Positions 7,833 to 15,949 of a stretch of DNA of 64,000 bases are shown here, one piece after another. The notes under the pieces were generated by a model, which saw only the letters and a list, made by a program, of their open reading frames with translations, was not told where the DNA came from and ran no database searches. A program made the translations under genes and the position numbers. The first letter of the stretch is position 1, and the number at the start of each line of letters is the position of its first letter. Source of the stretch: Autumnicola lenta (GTDB lineage Bacteria > Bacteroidota > Bacteroidia > Flavobacteriales > Flavobacteriaceae); assembly GCF_031846515.1 (NCBI RefSeq), contig NZ_JAVRHO010000014.1:1-64000 (forward strand), read 5' to 3'.

Positions 7833-8846
7833 ATGAGCAACGATAAAGAAAAAGAAGCAAAATTAAAGGCCCTTAAGCTTACCCTGGATAAGATGGATAA
7901 AACCTATGGAAAGGGTACGGTTATGAAAATGAGCGATCAGGCGATCGTGGATGTAGATGCCATTCCAACCGGCTCGCTGGGACTTGATCTGGCTTTGGGT
8001 GTGGGAGGATATCCGCGCGGTAGGGTTGTTGAAATTTACGGACCGGAATCTTCGGGTAAAACCACCCTTACGCTTCATGCTATTGCTGAAGCTCAAAAAG
8101 CCGGAGGTATCGCTGCTTTTATTGATGCAGAACATGCTTTTGACCGTTTCTATGCTGAAAAACTTGGTGTAGATATAGAAAACCTGATTATTTCACAACC
8201 AGACAACGGTGAGCAGGCTCTTGAAATCACAGATAATCTAATCCGTTCGGGAGCGATAGACATTATTGTAATCGACTCTGTTGCGGCTTTAACCCCAAAA
8301 AGTGAAATTGAAGGGGAAATGGGAGACTCCAAAATGGGACTTCATGCCCGTTTAATGTCCCAGGCACTTAGAAAACTGACTGCTTCCATTAGCAAAACCA
8401 ATTGTACGGTAATGTTCATTAATCAGTTGAGGGAGAAAATTGGAGTAATGTTTGGAAACCCTGAGACTACTACGGGTGGTAATGCGCTTAAATTTTATGC
8501 TTCGGTAAGGCTGGATATTAGAAGGTCGACACAAATTAAAGACAGCAACAGCAATGTGATGGGTAACAAAACCCGCGTAAAAGTGGTGAAAAACAAAGTT
8601 GCACCTCCTTTTAAAACTGCCGAATTTGATATCATGTATGGCGAAGGTGTCTCTAAAATCGGGGAGATTATTGATATTGGTGTAGATTATGAAATCATCA
8701 AAAAGAGCGGATCATGGTTTAGCTACGAAGATACTAAGCTCGGCCAGGGAAGGGATGCTGTAAAAACGATCCTTAAAGACAATCCAGATTTAATGGATGA
8801 GCTGGAAACCAAGATAAAGCAAGCAATTAAAGTCGCTAACGAATAG
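7833..8846 (+). CDS. recA: Recombinase RecA
   Basis: A 337-residue RecA, normal length for the phylum. Walker A is GPESSGKTT (~68-76), the MAW-type KMSDQAIVDVDAIPTGSLGL precedes it, Walker B is IIVIDSVAALTPKSE (~143), loop L1/L2 text is EGEMGDSKMGLHARLMSQAL and FINQLREKIGVMFGNPE. It forms ATP-dependent filaments on single-stranded DNA for homologous recombination and the SOS response. It is a monocistronic unit: its own candidate promoter upstream and a strong terminator 10 bases after the stop. Confidence 0.98.
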   Translation: MSNDKEKEAKLKALKLTLDKMDKTYGKGTVMKMSDQAIVDVDAIPTGSLGLDLALGVGGYPRGRVVEIYGPESSGKTTLTLHAIAEAQKAGGIAAFIDAEHAFDRFYAEKLGVDIENLIISQPDNGEQALEITDNLIRSGAIDIIVIDSVAALTPKSEIEGEMGDSKMGLHARLMSQALRKLTASISKTNCTVMFINQLREKIGVMFGNPETTTGGNALKFYASVRLDIRRSTQIKDSNSNVMGNKTRVKVVKNKVAPPFKTAEFDIMYGEGVSKIGEIIDIGVDYEIIKKSGSWFSYEDTKLGQGRDAVKTILKDNPDLMDELETKIKQAIKVANE

Positions 8847-8855
8847 CAAATTTTT

Positions 8856-8884
8856 AAAATCCCTTTTCGAAGGGATTTTTTTTG
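8856..8884 (+). terminator. Rho-independent terminator of recA
   Basis: AAAATCCCTT and AAGGGATTTT form a 10-bp stem closed by the stable tetraloop TTCG, followed by a T-run. It begins 10 bases after the recA stop. Confidence 0.92.
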
Positions 8885-8953
8885 AGCTTGACGCAACCTT
8901 TTCAGCACTTTTGCATCTATAGGGTAGAAAAATAATTATAAACCCTAATTTAA

Positions 8954-9454
8954 ATGAAAATGAAAAAGTTTGCTTTGTTACTAATTTCGGTGTTGACTTT
9001 TGTGAGCTGTGATACTGATGACGACGGCCTTAACATTGCTTATGAACTTGCTGAAATTACTGGTCATAATTTACCGGAATTTATTGAACCCGGCGAGGAT
9101 TATGAAATTGACGTTACTTATGAATTGCCTGATGCATGCCACACTTTTGCGGGTTTCGATCAGGCAGGTGCAGAAGATGAAGATGATGAGGATATTTTTG
9201 TTTACTACATTCATGCAATCACTTCTTATGATCCAAATTTAACTGAATGCGACGAAGAGGGTGAGCTTACTGAAACAAAAAGAGCCCGTGAAAATTTCAA
9301 TGTTTCTTCGAGCTCACAGTACACCACGATTCAGTTTAAATTATTAACCGGAGTATCTTCTACAAATGAAAGAGAATATATTACTGTGGATGTTCCGGTT
9401 GGCGCACCCGACGATTCTGAAGAAGAAGGTACAGGAGACGAAAGCAGCAATTAA
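8954..9454 (+). CDS. Acidic lipoprotein, possibly surface-exposed
   Basis: A 166-residue protein with a signal peptide and lipobox (LLISVLTFVSC). The mature N-terminus CDTDDDG is rich in aspartate right after the lipid cysteine, like the lipoprotein export signal that sends Bacteroidota lipoproteins to the cell surface; that reading is inference. The rest is acidic, with an EDEDDEDIF patch, and probably beta-rich. I do not recognise a family. An inverted repeat AGGGT / ACCCT (~8921-8946) precedes the start. Its stop is only about 10 bases before the ECF sigma gene, so the two are very likely co-transcribed, and the lipoprotein may be an input or a target of that sigma factor. Confidence 0.85.
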   Translation: MKMKKFALLLISVLTFVSCDTDDDGLNIAYELAEITGHNLPEFIEPGEDYEIDVTYELPDACHTFAGFDQAGAEDEDDEDIFVYYIHAITSYDPNLTECDEEGELTETKRARENFNVSSSSQYTTIQFKLLTGVSSTNEREYITVDVPVGAPDDSEEEGTGDESSN

Positions 9455-9466
9455 CATCAAGATTTG

Positions 9467-10009
9467 GTGAGTCTAAAGAAGCTCATAAAAAACTGTAAGA
9501 AACAGGATATTAAGGCACAGGAGGAGCTTTACCGGTTATACGCCGATAAGCTTTTTGGCCTGTGCCTCAAATATTCTTCCGGTTATCACGAAGCTGAAGA
9601 TAATCTTCAGGACGGCTTCCTTACCATATTTGAAAAAATCTCCCAATACAAAGACCAGGGTTCGTTTGAAGGTTGGATGAAGCGTATTGTTATAAATACC
9701 GCTCTTCAAAAGCACAGAAAACACAGGTTTTATGAAATTATAAACGAAGACCGAATGGAAGAACCCGATGTTGAGGTAGAAGAAGATGAAATTCATGCAG
9801 ATTTTTTACTGAAAACTGTCCAGGAATTGCCGGATAGGTACAGGCAGGTTTTTAACCTTTATGCGCTGGACGGGCATTCCCACCAGGAAATTTCTGAACT
9901 ACTGGGAATTTCTATAGGAACTTCAAAATCCAACCTGGCGCGGGCCAGGAATATTCTGAAGGATAAAATTGTAAGCCATCAAAACGACAGTCAGGCACAG
10001 TCATTATAG
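9467..10009 (+). CDS. ECF-type RNA polymerase sigma factor
   Basis: About 180 residues. Region 2 spans ELYRLYADKLFGLCLKYS through FEGWMKRIVINTALQ (~15-80), and region 4 spans LPDRYRQVFNLYALDGHS through SKSNLARARNILK (~115-165) with its helix-turn-helix EISELLGISIGTSKSN. Group IV sigma factors direct RNA polymerase to a small regulon in response to an envelope or environmental signal. The start is uncertain: GTG at 9467 is chosen over TTG at 9464; there is no in-frame ATG near the N-terminus. The flanking genes encode a lipoprotein and a membrane protein with an anti-sigma-like head, and the three genes are tightly spaced, suggesting a self-contained signalling cassette. Confidence 0.93.
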   Translation: MSLKKLIKNCKKQDIKAQEELYRLYADKLFGLCLKYSSGYHEAEDNLQDGFLTIFEKISQYKDQGSFEGWMKRIVINTALQKHRKHRFYEIINEDRMEEPDVEVEEDEIHADFLLKTVQELPDRYRQVFNLYALDGHSHQEISELLGISIGTSKSNLARARNILKDKIVSHQNDSQAQSL

Positions 10010-10034
10010 CTGAGGCTGATTAGCCTATAAATTG

Positions 10035-11504
10035 ATGAAGATGAAAGAAAGAAAAAATATAGACCGGCTTTACCAGGAGAAATTCAAGGATTTTGAAGCT
10101 TCTCCAAGGGAAGAAGTCTGGAAAAATATTGCAGCCAGGCTGGAAGAAAAGAAGCGTAAAAGGCCGCTTATTATTCCGCTATGGTACAAAGTGGGCGGAG
10201 TCGCTGCCACTATTGCTGTCATTCTGGGACTCGCATACTTCTTAAATACGGGACCGGGAGCAACTCCCGAAACGCAGTTCGTTGTGGAAGATGAAGACAT
10301 CTACCGTCCCCAATTTAATTTACCCGAAAATAATTCTACTATCAAAAATGCTTCACAATTACTTAATAATATAATCTCCGGCACTACCGGTAGCTCGTCA
10401 AATTTCGGATTAGCTGGTAATAATAAAAGCACTGAAGAAAATACGATAAATTCTTCAGAAGACAGAAAAGAAAATACACCGACTGAAGGATATAATGCCG
10501 ATAATTGGCAAAAAACAGGCATTGCTCAAAATGCTTCAGATAAAAACGATGCTTATGCTGAAGAAAATATAAATTCTGAAGCAATCGCTAGTCAAAAAGA
10601 GGCTTACGAGGATGAAAAAGGCCAAATTGAGGCAGGAAATGAAGAAAATTCTGATAAAAAGCAGTTTCAGGAAGAAATTGCTCAAAAAAACATTGCAGAA
10701 GCCAAAAAAGAAGAGAAAAATGCCCTTGCAGCGCTTGCTGAAGAAAAAAATAAGCCGGATGTTAAATTAGCAGAGGCCGAAAAAAGCAAAATCAGACTTA
10801 GCACCTTTGCGGCACCTATTTTCTATGATAATATGGGCAGCGGCAATGCAATTTCTCCCAGTTTCAGTAATAATAATTCTTCTTCGCAGGTAACGATGGC
10901 CTACGGGGTAAATGTTGCCTATACTTTATCTGAAAAAGTGAAAATTCGAACCGGTGTGAGCAAGATGAATATAAGTTATAATATTGAGCAAATTTCCTAT
11001 ACCACCACAGCCTTTGCTCAAAATATTGCAAGTATAGATTATCGCACCGAGCTTAATGTTGTAGAAATTGCCACTCAGGCTCCGGCATCAGGTTTGCCGA
11101 ATTTTGACCAGTTATCTAATAGCTTTGGAGCTGCTGCTGTGAGTATTCCCGGAGAAATAAATCAGCAATATGGATTTATAGAAGTTCCTGTGGAGATAGA
11201 ATATGCTTTAATTGATAACAAATTCGATTTAAGCCTCATTGGAGGTGGTAGTAGTCTTTTTCTTGATAACAACAGCGTGAGCCTTACGTCAAATAATCAG
11301 AGAACAGAACTTGGCGAAGCCAACAATATTAATAATGTTAGTTTTAGTACAAATATCGGTGTTGGACTAGGCTATGAACTCATTCCTAATTTCGAAGTAA
11401 ATCTTGAACCTATTTTTAAATATCAGCTTAATACCTTTAAAAACACTGAAGATGTGCAGCCGTTTTTCTTCGGAATTTACTCCGGTTTAAGTTATAAATT
11501 TTAA
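10035..11504 (+). CDS. Membrane protein: anti-sigma-like N-terminus joined to outer-membrane beta-barrel-like C-terminus
   Basis: About 489 residues. Residues 1-45 are a charged cytoplasmic segment with FEASPREEVWKNIAARLEEK, a pattern common in Bacteroidota proteins encoded beside ECF sigma genes. A single membrane helix follows (~50-70, VGGVAATIAVILGLAYFL). Then comes a long low-complexity Glu/Lys/Asn/Gln periplasmic linker (~90-255) with repeated EEK-type runs, and a C-terminal PorT/OmpA-like beta-barrel-like domain (~260-489) ending in aromatic strands (FFFGIYSGLSYKF, terminal Phe). It could span the envelope and relay signals to the sigma factor; that is inference. I chose the ATG at 10035 rather than TTG at 10032. 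Its stop overlaps the convergent plsC stop by 3 bases. Confidence 0.82.
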   Translation: MKMKERKNIDRLYQEKFKDFEASPREEVWKNIAARLEEKKRKRPLIIPLWYKVGGVAATIAVILGLAYFLNTGPGATPETQFVVEDEDIYRPQFNLPENNSTIKNASQLLNNIISGTTGSSSNFGLAGNNKSTEENTINSSEDRKENTPTEGYNADNWQKTGIAQNASDKNDAYAEENINSEAIASQKEAYEDEKGQIEAGNEENSDKKQFQEEIAQKNIAEAKKEEKNALAALAEEKNKPDVKLAEAEKSKIRLSTFAAPIFYDNMGSGNAISPSFSNNNSSSQVTMAYGVNVAYTLSEKVKIRTGVSKMNISYNIEQISYTTTAFAQNIASIDYRTELNVVEIATQAPASGLPNFDQLSNSFGAAAVSIPGEINQQYGFIEVPVEIEYALIDNKFDLSLIGGGSSLFLDNNSVSLTSNNQRTELGEANNINNVSFSTNIGVGLGYELIPNFEVNLEPIFKYQLNTFKNTEDVQPFFFGIYSGLSYKF

Positions 11505-12244
11505 TCGAAAGAAGGATTTTTAAGCTCCTGTAGAATTACTTCCCGCGTTTGTTCTTTAAGTGTTCTTTTATCTGCCACAGCCATTCCTTTAGTAGGAATA
11601 AAATGATGCACTTTTGCCCGAAGCTTCCCGGGTCCACCGGAAAAGAAGTCGTACGAGAAGCGCTTTTTAGTATCATAAAAAGTGAAAGGTACAACAGGAA
11701 TCTGGTGCTCTATTGCCAATCTAAAAGCGCCATCCTTAAATTCATCCAGCAACAGGTTTTGATGCCCGGGAACACCTCCTTCGGGAAAAATACAGATACT
11801 ATTTCCCTGTTTTAGCCTTCGCTGTGCCTCATTAAAAGCCTCCTGCCTGCTGCGTTGACTTTTTCGGTCCACCAAAATGCAGGTTTGCCTGTAAAAATAT
11901 CCAAAAAGCGGAATTCTTGCCAGCTCCATCTTTCCAACAAAAATAAACGGATGCTTATTTACTGCCAGCATCAGCATAATATCCACCATAGAAGTATGAT
12001 TGGCCACAAGCATGTAACTCTTGTCCTTTTCCATCTGCTGTTCATGCTTTACTTTTGGAAACAAACCCATCCCGTACAAAATGCATTTGGCCCAGATCCT
12101 TGCACAGATAAAGTATTGAGGATAAAATTTTTCTGAAGAAGCTACAACCAGTAGAACTGGTAACATTATTATAATAGGTAGTCCCAGTAATATATAGAAC
12201 CAGAGACGCCATAAAGATAATGCGAACTTTTTGAGTACCCCCAT
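11501..12244 (-). CDS. plsC: 1-acyl-sn-glycerol-3-phosphate acyltransferase
   Basis: A 247-residue PlsC-type enzyme that acylates lysophosphatidic acid to phosphatidic acid. An N-terminal membrane helix (~12-34) is followed by the acyltransferase motif NHTSMVDIM (HX4D, ~75), GKMELARIPLFGYFYR (~100), FPEGGVPG (~146) and VVPFTFYDT. I start at ATG 12242-12244, directly before the membrane helix; a longer frame to 12364 would run through the trpS start. A TACTTTTG promoter box sits only 6 bases upstream, so its mRNA may be almost leaderless. Divergent from trpS. Confidence 0.92.
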   Translation of the reverse strand: MGVLKKFALSLWRLWFYILLGLPIIIMLPVLLVVASSEKFYPQYFICARIWAKCILYGMGLFPKVKHEQQMEKDKSYMLVANHTSMVDIMLMLAVNKHPFIFVGKMELARIPLFGYFYRQTCILVDRKSQRSRQEAFNEAQRRLKQGNSICIFPEGGVPGHQNLLLDEFKDGAFRLAIEHQIPVVPFTFYDTKKRFSYDFFSGGPGKLRAKVHHFIPTKGMAVADKRTLKEQTREVILQELKNPSFD

Positions 12245-12250
12245 AGGAAC

Positions 12251-12258
12251 CAAAAGTA
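12251..12258 (-). promoter_or_regulatory. Bacteroidota -7 box for plsC
   Basis: CAAAAGTA on the plus strand is TACTTTTG on the minus strand, a perfect TAnnTTTG match ending 6 bases before the plsC ATG. Expected transcription start lies within a few bases of the start codon. Confidence 0.42.
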
Positions 12259-12291
12259 CTAAAATGAGTCGACTGATTTCGCTAAAAAAGA

Positions 12292-12299
12292 TAACTTTG
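12292..12299 (+). promoter_or_regulatory. Bacteroidota -7 box for trpS
   Basis: TAACTTTG, a perfect TAnnTTTG match, 20 bases before the trpS ATG. No exact TTG at the -33 distance. Confidence 0.5.
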
Positions 12300-12319
12300 T
12301 AAAAAATCGAAAAAGAACA

Positions 12320-13288
12320 ATGTCTAGAATACTTACGGGAGTACAAAGTACGGGAACACCGCACTTGGGAAATTTATTGGGTGCAATAATGCCGGCGATA
12401 AATATGGCAAATCAGCCGGGAAATGATTCTTTTATTTTTATTGCAGACATGCACTCTTTAACCCAGATTAAAGATGCGGAAACTCTAAGGAACAACACCT
12501 ATTCTGTAGCGGCCACCTGGCTCGCCTGCGGTCTGGACATTGAGAAAAGCGTTTTTTACAGGCAAAGTGATATTCCGCAGGTTACAGAGCTTTCCTGGTA
12601 TCTAAGTTGTTTTTTTCCTTTCCAACGTTTGACGCTCGCACATTCTTTTAAAGATAAATCAGACCGGCTGGAAGATGTTAATGCGGGATTATTCAATTAT
12701 CCCATGTTGATGGCGGCAGACATCCTTCTTTATGATGCTGAAGTTGTCCCGGTAGGGAAAGACCAGTTGCAACATCTGGAAATTACACGTGATGTCGCGT
12801 CCAGATTCCATACAAAAGTGGGAGAGGTTTTTGTTATTCCTGAAGCTAAGGTTGAAAAAAATACTATGTATGTGCCGGGAACCGATGGTGAAAAGATGAG
12901 TAAATCCAAAGGGAACACCATCAACCTTTTCCAGACAGATAAAAAGCTACGGAAACAGGTAATGGGAATCCAGACGGACAGTACTCCTCTGGAAGAACCG
13001 AAGAACCCTGACACCTGTCATGTCTTTGCGTTATATCAACTTGTGGCAACAGAGGCTCAGACTGCGGAGATGAGAGGGAATTATGAAGGCGGAAATTATG
13101 GTTACGGACATGCTAAACAAGCACTTTTTGAAGTTCTGAAGGAGAAATTTCAGGAGCCAAGAGAGAAGTATGAGTATTATATGAACAACCTTCCGGAACT
13201 GGATAAAGCATTAAGTCTTGGTGCTGAAAAAGCTTCCGCAGTAGCCAACGGAGTTTTAAAACGCGTTAGGGGAAAAGTTGGATATTAG
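12320..13288 (+). CDS. trpS: Tryptophan--tRNA ligase
   Basis: A 322-residue class I aminoacyl-tRNA synthetase charging tRNA-Trp. The HIGH-equivalent is TPHLGNLLG (~13-21), the tryptophan-site region is FIADMHSLTQIKD and YPMLMAADILLYDAEVVPVG, and the KMSKS loop is GEKMSKSKGN (~192). Length and motif order are those of bacterial TrpS. The start is the ATG at 12320. Divergent from plsC, with promoter boxes for both in the 75-base gap. Confidence 0.97.
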   Translation: MSRILTGVQSTGTPHLGNLLGAIMPAINMANQPGNDSFIFIADMHSLTQIKDAETLRNNTYSVAATWLACGLDIEKSVFYRQSDIPQVTELSWYLSCFFPFQRLTLAHSFKDKSDRLEDVNAGLFNYPMLMAADILLYDAEVVPVGKDQLQHLEITRDVASRFHTKVGEVFVIPEAKVEKNTMYVPGTDGEKMSKSKGNTINLFQTDKKLRKQVMGIQTDSTPLEEPKNPDTCHVFALYQLVATEAQTAEMRGNYEGGNYGYGHAKQALFEVLKEKFQEPREKYEYYMNNLPELDKALSLGAEKASAVANGVLKRVRGKVGY

Positions 13289-13332
13289 GAACGGTAAAGG
13301 TTTAATGTTCTATAAAAAATCTACCAGCACAC

Positions 13333-13752
13333 ATGACGCTTAAAATAGTTTATAAATCTGTAAATGTTGATTTTTCTGATGATAAAGCCGATGAACATCA
13401 ACAAGATAAACAGCAATATCTCTGGACAAAATCTTTTAAAGTAGAAGATGTAGAGAAGGTTGATATCTTAGAAGATGAGCCTTTTTTGCTTAAAGCAGAA
13501 TTAGAGGATGGAACGCAGCTTCAGAAGGAGATAAAGGATATTTTTATTCTACGGGTGACAACTCCCCAATACCAGAAGGATTACGCTGTTTCGAAAGAGA
13601 TTCTGTGCGACATCAGCGAAATTTCCGAAGAAAAAGGAGCACTTAAAGAATTCTGTTTTTATTTAAATGAAGTTACCGAAATTATTGAAATTATAGAAGG
13701 CGTTTTCTTAACTGAAGAGGAAGCTTATGGAGATGGTTTTGAAGTTGTATAA
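13333..13752 (+). CDS. Unknown acidic protein
   Basis: A 139-residue soluble, acidic protein that I do not recognise. There is no signal peptide or membrane segment. It contains alternating charged/hydrophobic stretches (VEKVDILEDEPFLLKAELED, IKDIFILRVTTPQYQKDYAV) that suggest mixed alpha/beta structure, and a C-terminal EVTEIIEIIEGVFLTEEEAY. It lies 44 bases after trpS on the same strand and ends 9 bases before the convergent dprA stop. Codon use resembles the neighbours, so I see no sign of recent transfer. Confidence 0.7.
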   Translation: MTLKIVYKSVNVDFSDDKADEHQQDKQQYLWTKSFKVEDVEKVDILEDEPFLLKAELEDGTQLQKEIKDIFILRVTTPQYQKDYAVSKEILCDISEISEEKGALKEFCFYLNEVTEIIEIIEGVFLTEEEAYGDGFEVV

Positions 13753-13761
13753 TGTTCTTTT

Positions 13762-14862
13762 CTAAATCACTTCGAATAATTTTCCCGGCAGGGGCCTCAG
13801 CACTCCTTTTAATTCAATATTAAGTAAAAGCGATGCGGTTTTATAGGTCGGAAAATTACAATTTAGAGCAATTGTATCTAATTGTGCTTTTCCCTTCTCC
13901 CTTAAAAATTCCACAATGGCCTCCTCATCTGGTTCCAGCTCTACAAAGAGCTGCTTTTGAACAGCTGCGTTTTTCTTCTCTATCTCCCAGTTTAAGATAT
14001 AAATAAGATCTGCAGCAGAGGTCAGCACATGCGCATTCTGAGATTTAATAAGATTATTACAACCTTTGCTGTGCACATCTCCGGGTCGGCCGGGCACGGC
14101 AAAGACTTCCCGGTTGTAGGAATTGGCAATATCGGCTGTAACCAGGGAGCCACCTTTTTCGGCACTTTCAATAACTATTGTGGCTTCACTTAATCCGGCT
14201 ATAATCCTGTTCCTTTTCAAAAAGTTATTTCTATCAAAATTGTCAGTACTCCAAAAATCAGTAAAAAACCCACCGTTTTCTTCAACCTGAGGCATATACC
14301 TTTTATGAACCTTCGGATAAATTTGATTGAGGCCATGTGCAAGGCAGCCAACCGTCTGCAATCCATGTTTTACCGCAGCTTTTTGCGCTGTAATATCCAC
14401 CCCATAAGCAAATCCGGAAACTATTACGGGATCAAGCGGACTAAGTTCTTCAATTAATTCTTCACAAAAAGCCGTGCCGTGACTACTAATCCTTCTGGTA
14501 CCAACTATGCTTATGATTCTTTTTTGATGAAGATCGATATTGCCTCTTTTAAAAAGCAGGATTGGACCGTCAAAGCAGTGTTTGAGTTTTTCAGGGTAAT
14601 CCTGATCCTGAAAATAAGAATATCCAATATTGTTTTTTTCGATAAACTTCAGTTCATTTTCTGCAGCTTTAAAATGATCAGAGTTATGGAATCCCTGGAG
14701 CCGGGATTCACCAATTCCGTTAATCTTTAATAAATTATGCTTTTTTTCTTTAAAAATTGCTTCGGCAGTTCCAAAATGCCTGATTAGCTTTTTTGCGGTG
14801 TTGTCCCCAAGATTAGGGATATGCTGTAAAGCAAGGATATTAATCAGTTCAGAGGAATCCAT
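13762..14862 (-). CDS. dprA: DNA processing protein DprA
   Basis: A 366-residue DprA/Smf protein, which loads RecA on incoming single-stranded DNA in natural transformation. An N-terminal helix-hairpin-helix region (IPNLGDNTAKKLIRHFG) precedes the Rossmann-like domain with VGTRRISSHG (~130), GFAYGVDITAQKAA (~160), VGCLAHGLNQIYPKVH (~180) and SEKGG-type text (ESAEKGGSLVTADIANSYNR, ~230). The C-terminal ~60 residues look like the winged-helix domain. The start is the ATG at 14860-14862 (MDSSELINIL); a longer frame reads through intergenic DNA. The gene is divergent from the HU/SPOR gene. Confidence 0.95.
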   Translation of the reverse strand: MDSSELINILALQHIPNLGDNTAKKLIRHFGTAEAIFKEKKHNLLKINGIGESRLQGFHNSDHFKAAENELKFIEKNNIGYSYFQDQDYPEKLKHCFDGPILLFKRGNIDLHQKRIISIVGTRRISSHGTAFCEELIEELSPLDPVIVSGFAYGVDITAQKAAVKHGLQTVGCLAHGLNQIYPKVHKRYMPQVEENGGFFTDFWSTDNFDRNNFLKRNRIIAGLSEATIVIESAEKGGSLVTADIANSYNREVFAVPGRPGDVHSKGCNNLIKSQNAHVLTSAADLIYILNWEIEKKNAAVQKQLFVELEPDEEAIVEFLREKGKAQLDTIALNCNFPTYKTASLLLNIELKGVLRPLPGKLFEVI

Positions 14863-14945
14863 TAAGGGAGTTTGCCTAAAAATACAGAAAAAAACATTTG
14901 TTAATAAAAATTCTTTCGGTAACTTTATCCTACTGCTGGAACTCT

Positions 14946-14953
14946 TATTTTTG
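14946..14953 (+). promoter_or_regulatory. Bacteroidota -7 box for HU/SPOR gene
   Basis: TATTTTTG, a perfect TAnnTTTG match, only 5 bases before the ATG at 14959, so the transcript may be nearly leaderless. Confidence 0.42.
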
Positions 14954-14958
14954 TACCG

Positions 14959-15888
14959 ATGAACATAGCTAAGCACATTCAGGATTTACTCTATCGTTAC
15001 GAATGCGTGATACTTCCGGGTTTTGGAGCTTTCCTTTCTCAGAAGCAGTCCGCTTATATAGATGAAGAAACAGAATCTTTCTATCCTCCAAAAAAGACCG
15101 TTTCCTTTAACAGGCAATTGCAGAAGAACGATGGTCTTCTTGCCAATTATACTGCGGAGGCTGAAAAGGTTTCTTACAGCAATGCGGTTTATGCAATTAG
15201 TGAATTTGCAGCTTCGCTTGAAAAGTCTCTCGAGGAAGATAAGCAGGCAGATTTGCCAAATATCGGCAAGTTTGTGTTTTCTTCAGAAAATATTATAGCA
15301 TTTGAACCTTACAACAGCATAAATTATTTTACAGATTCCTTTGGACTGGATTCTTTCCAGGCAGGAGTGGTAAATAGAGAAGTTTATAAGGAACAAGTTG
15401 AAGAAATTGAAGAGAAAGCGCCTTTTCTTTTTACTCCGGAAAGACGTAAATCTTCGTATTTAAAGTATGCAGCAGTAGGAATACTGGCACTGGGACTTTC
15501 CGGTCTTGCAGGTTTAAATATTTACAGCGACCAGGTTTCCAAACATAACATTGCAGAACAACAGGAAGCCGAAGGTCAGCTTCAGCAACAAATCCAGCAG
15601 GCAACCTTTATAATTGACAATCCTTTACCGGCAGTAACTTTTAATGTTGAAAAGCAATCCGGAAACTATCATATTGTCGCCGGTGCTTTTAGAGTCGAGG
15701 AAAATGCCGCAAAAAAAGTGGATGAACTTCGTGCTGAAGGCCACAAAGCGCGATTAATAGGTGCTAATAAATACGGTCTTCATCAGGTGGTGTATGCGAG
15801 CCACCAGACCAGGAGGGATGCTATAAACATGCTTCGTGAGGTTAAAAAAACCAACGAATCTGCCTGGTTACTTGTTCAGGAACTTTAA
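14959..15888 (+). CDS. HU-CCDC81 and SPOR domain membrane protein
   Basis: A 309-residue protein with three parts. The N-terminal ~130 residues are two CCDC81-like prokaryotic HU domains (YRYECVILPGFGAF; SFNRQLQKNDGLLANY; DLPNIGKFVF). A membrane helix follows (~172-190, YAAVGILALGLSGLAGLNIY), then a Gln-rich linker and a C-terminal SPOR domain (~232-309, YHIVAGAFRVEENAAKKVDEL) that binds denuded septal peptidoglycan. The layout, cytoplasmic HU-like head and periplasmic peptidoglycan-binding tail, could tie DNA or another cytoplasmic partner to the division site; this is inference. The family is typical of Bacteroidota. Confidence 0.9.
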   Translation: MNIAKHIQDLLYRYECVILPGFGAFLSQKQSAYIDEETESFYPPKKTVSFNRQLQKNDGLLANYTAEAEKVSYSNAVYAISEFAASLEKSLEEDKQADLPNIGKFVFSSENIIAFEPYNSINYFTDSFGLDSFQAGVVNREVYKEQVEEIEEKAPFLFTPERRKSSYLKYAAVGILALGLSGLAGLNIYSDQVSKHNIAEQQEAEGQLQQQIQQATFIIDNPLPAVTFNVEKQSGNYHIVAGAFRVEENAAKKVDELRAEGHKARLIGANKYGLHQVVYASHQTRRDAINMLREVKKTNESAWLLVQEL

Positions 15889-15922
15889 TACTTCTTTAGC
15901 GCATAAATCATCTTTTGCGCCC

Positions 15923-15930
15923 TATTTTTG
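15923..15930 (+). promoter_or_regulatory. Bacteroidota -7 box for thioesterase gene
   Basis: TATTTTTG, a perfect TAnnTTTG match, 19 bases before the thioesterase ATG. Confidence 0.48.
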
Positions 15931-15949
15931 CCGAAAATCCCGATACTAA

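Noticed and set aside
14863..14976. Longer DprA with a start at 14976
   Set aside because: The extra N-terminus reads through the intergenic region and past the start of the divergent HU/SPOR gene; MDSSELINIL is the natural start.
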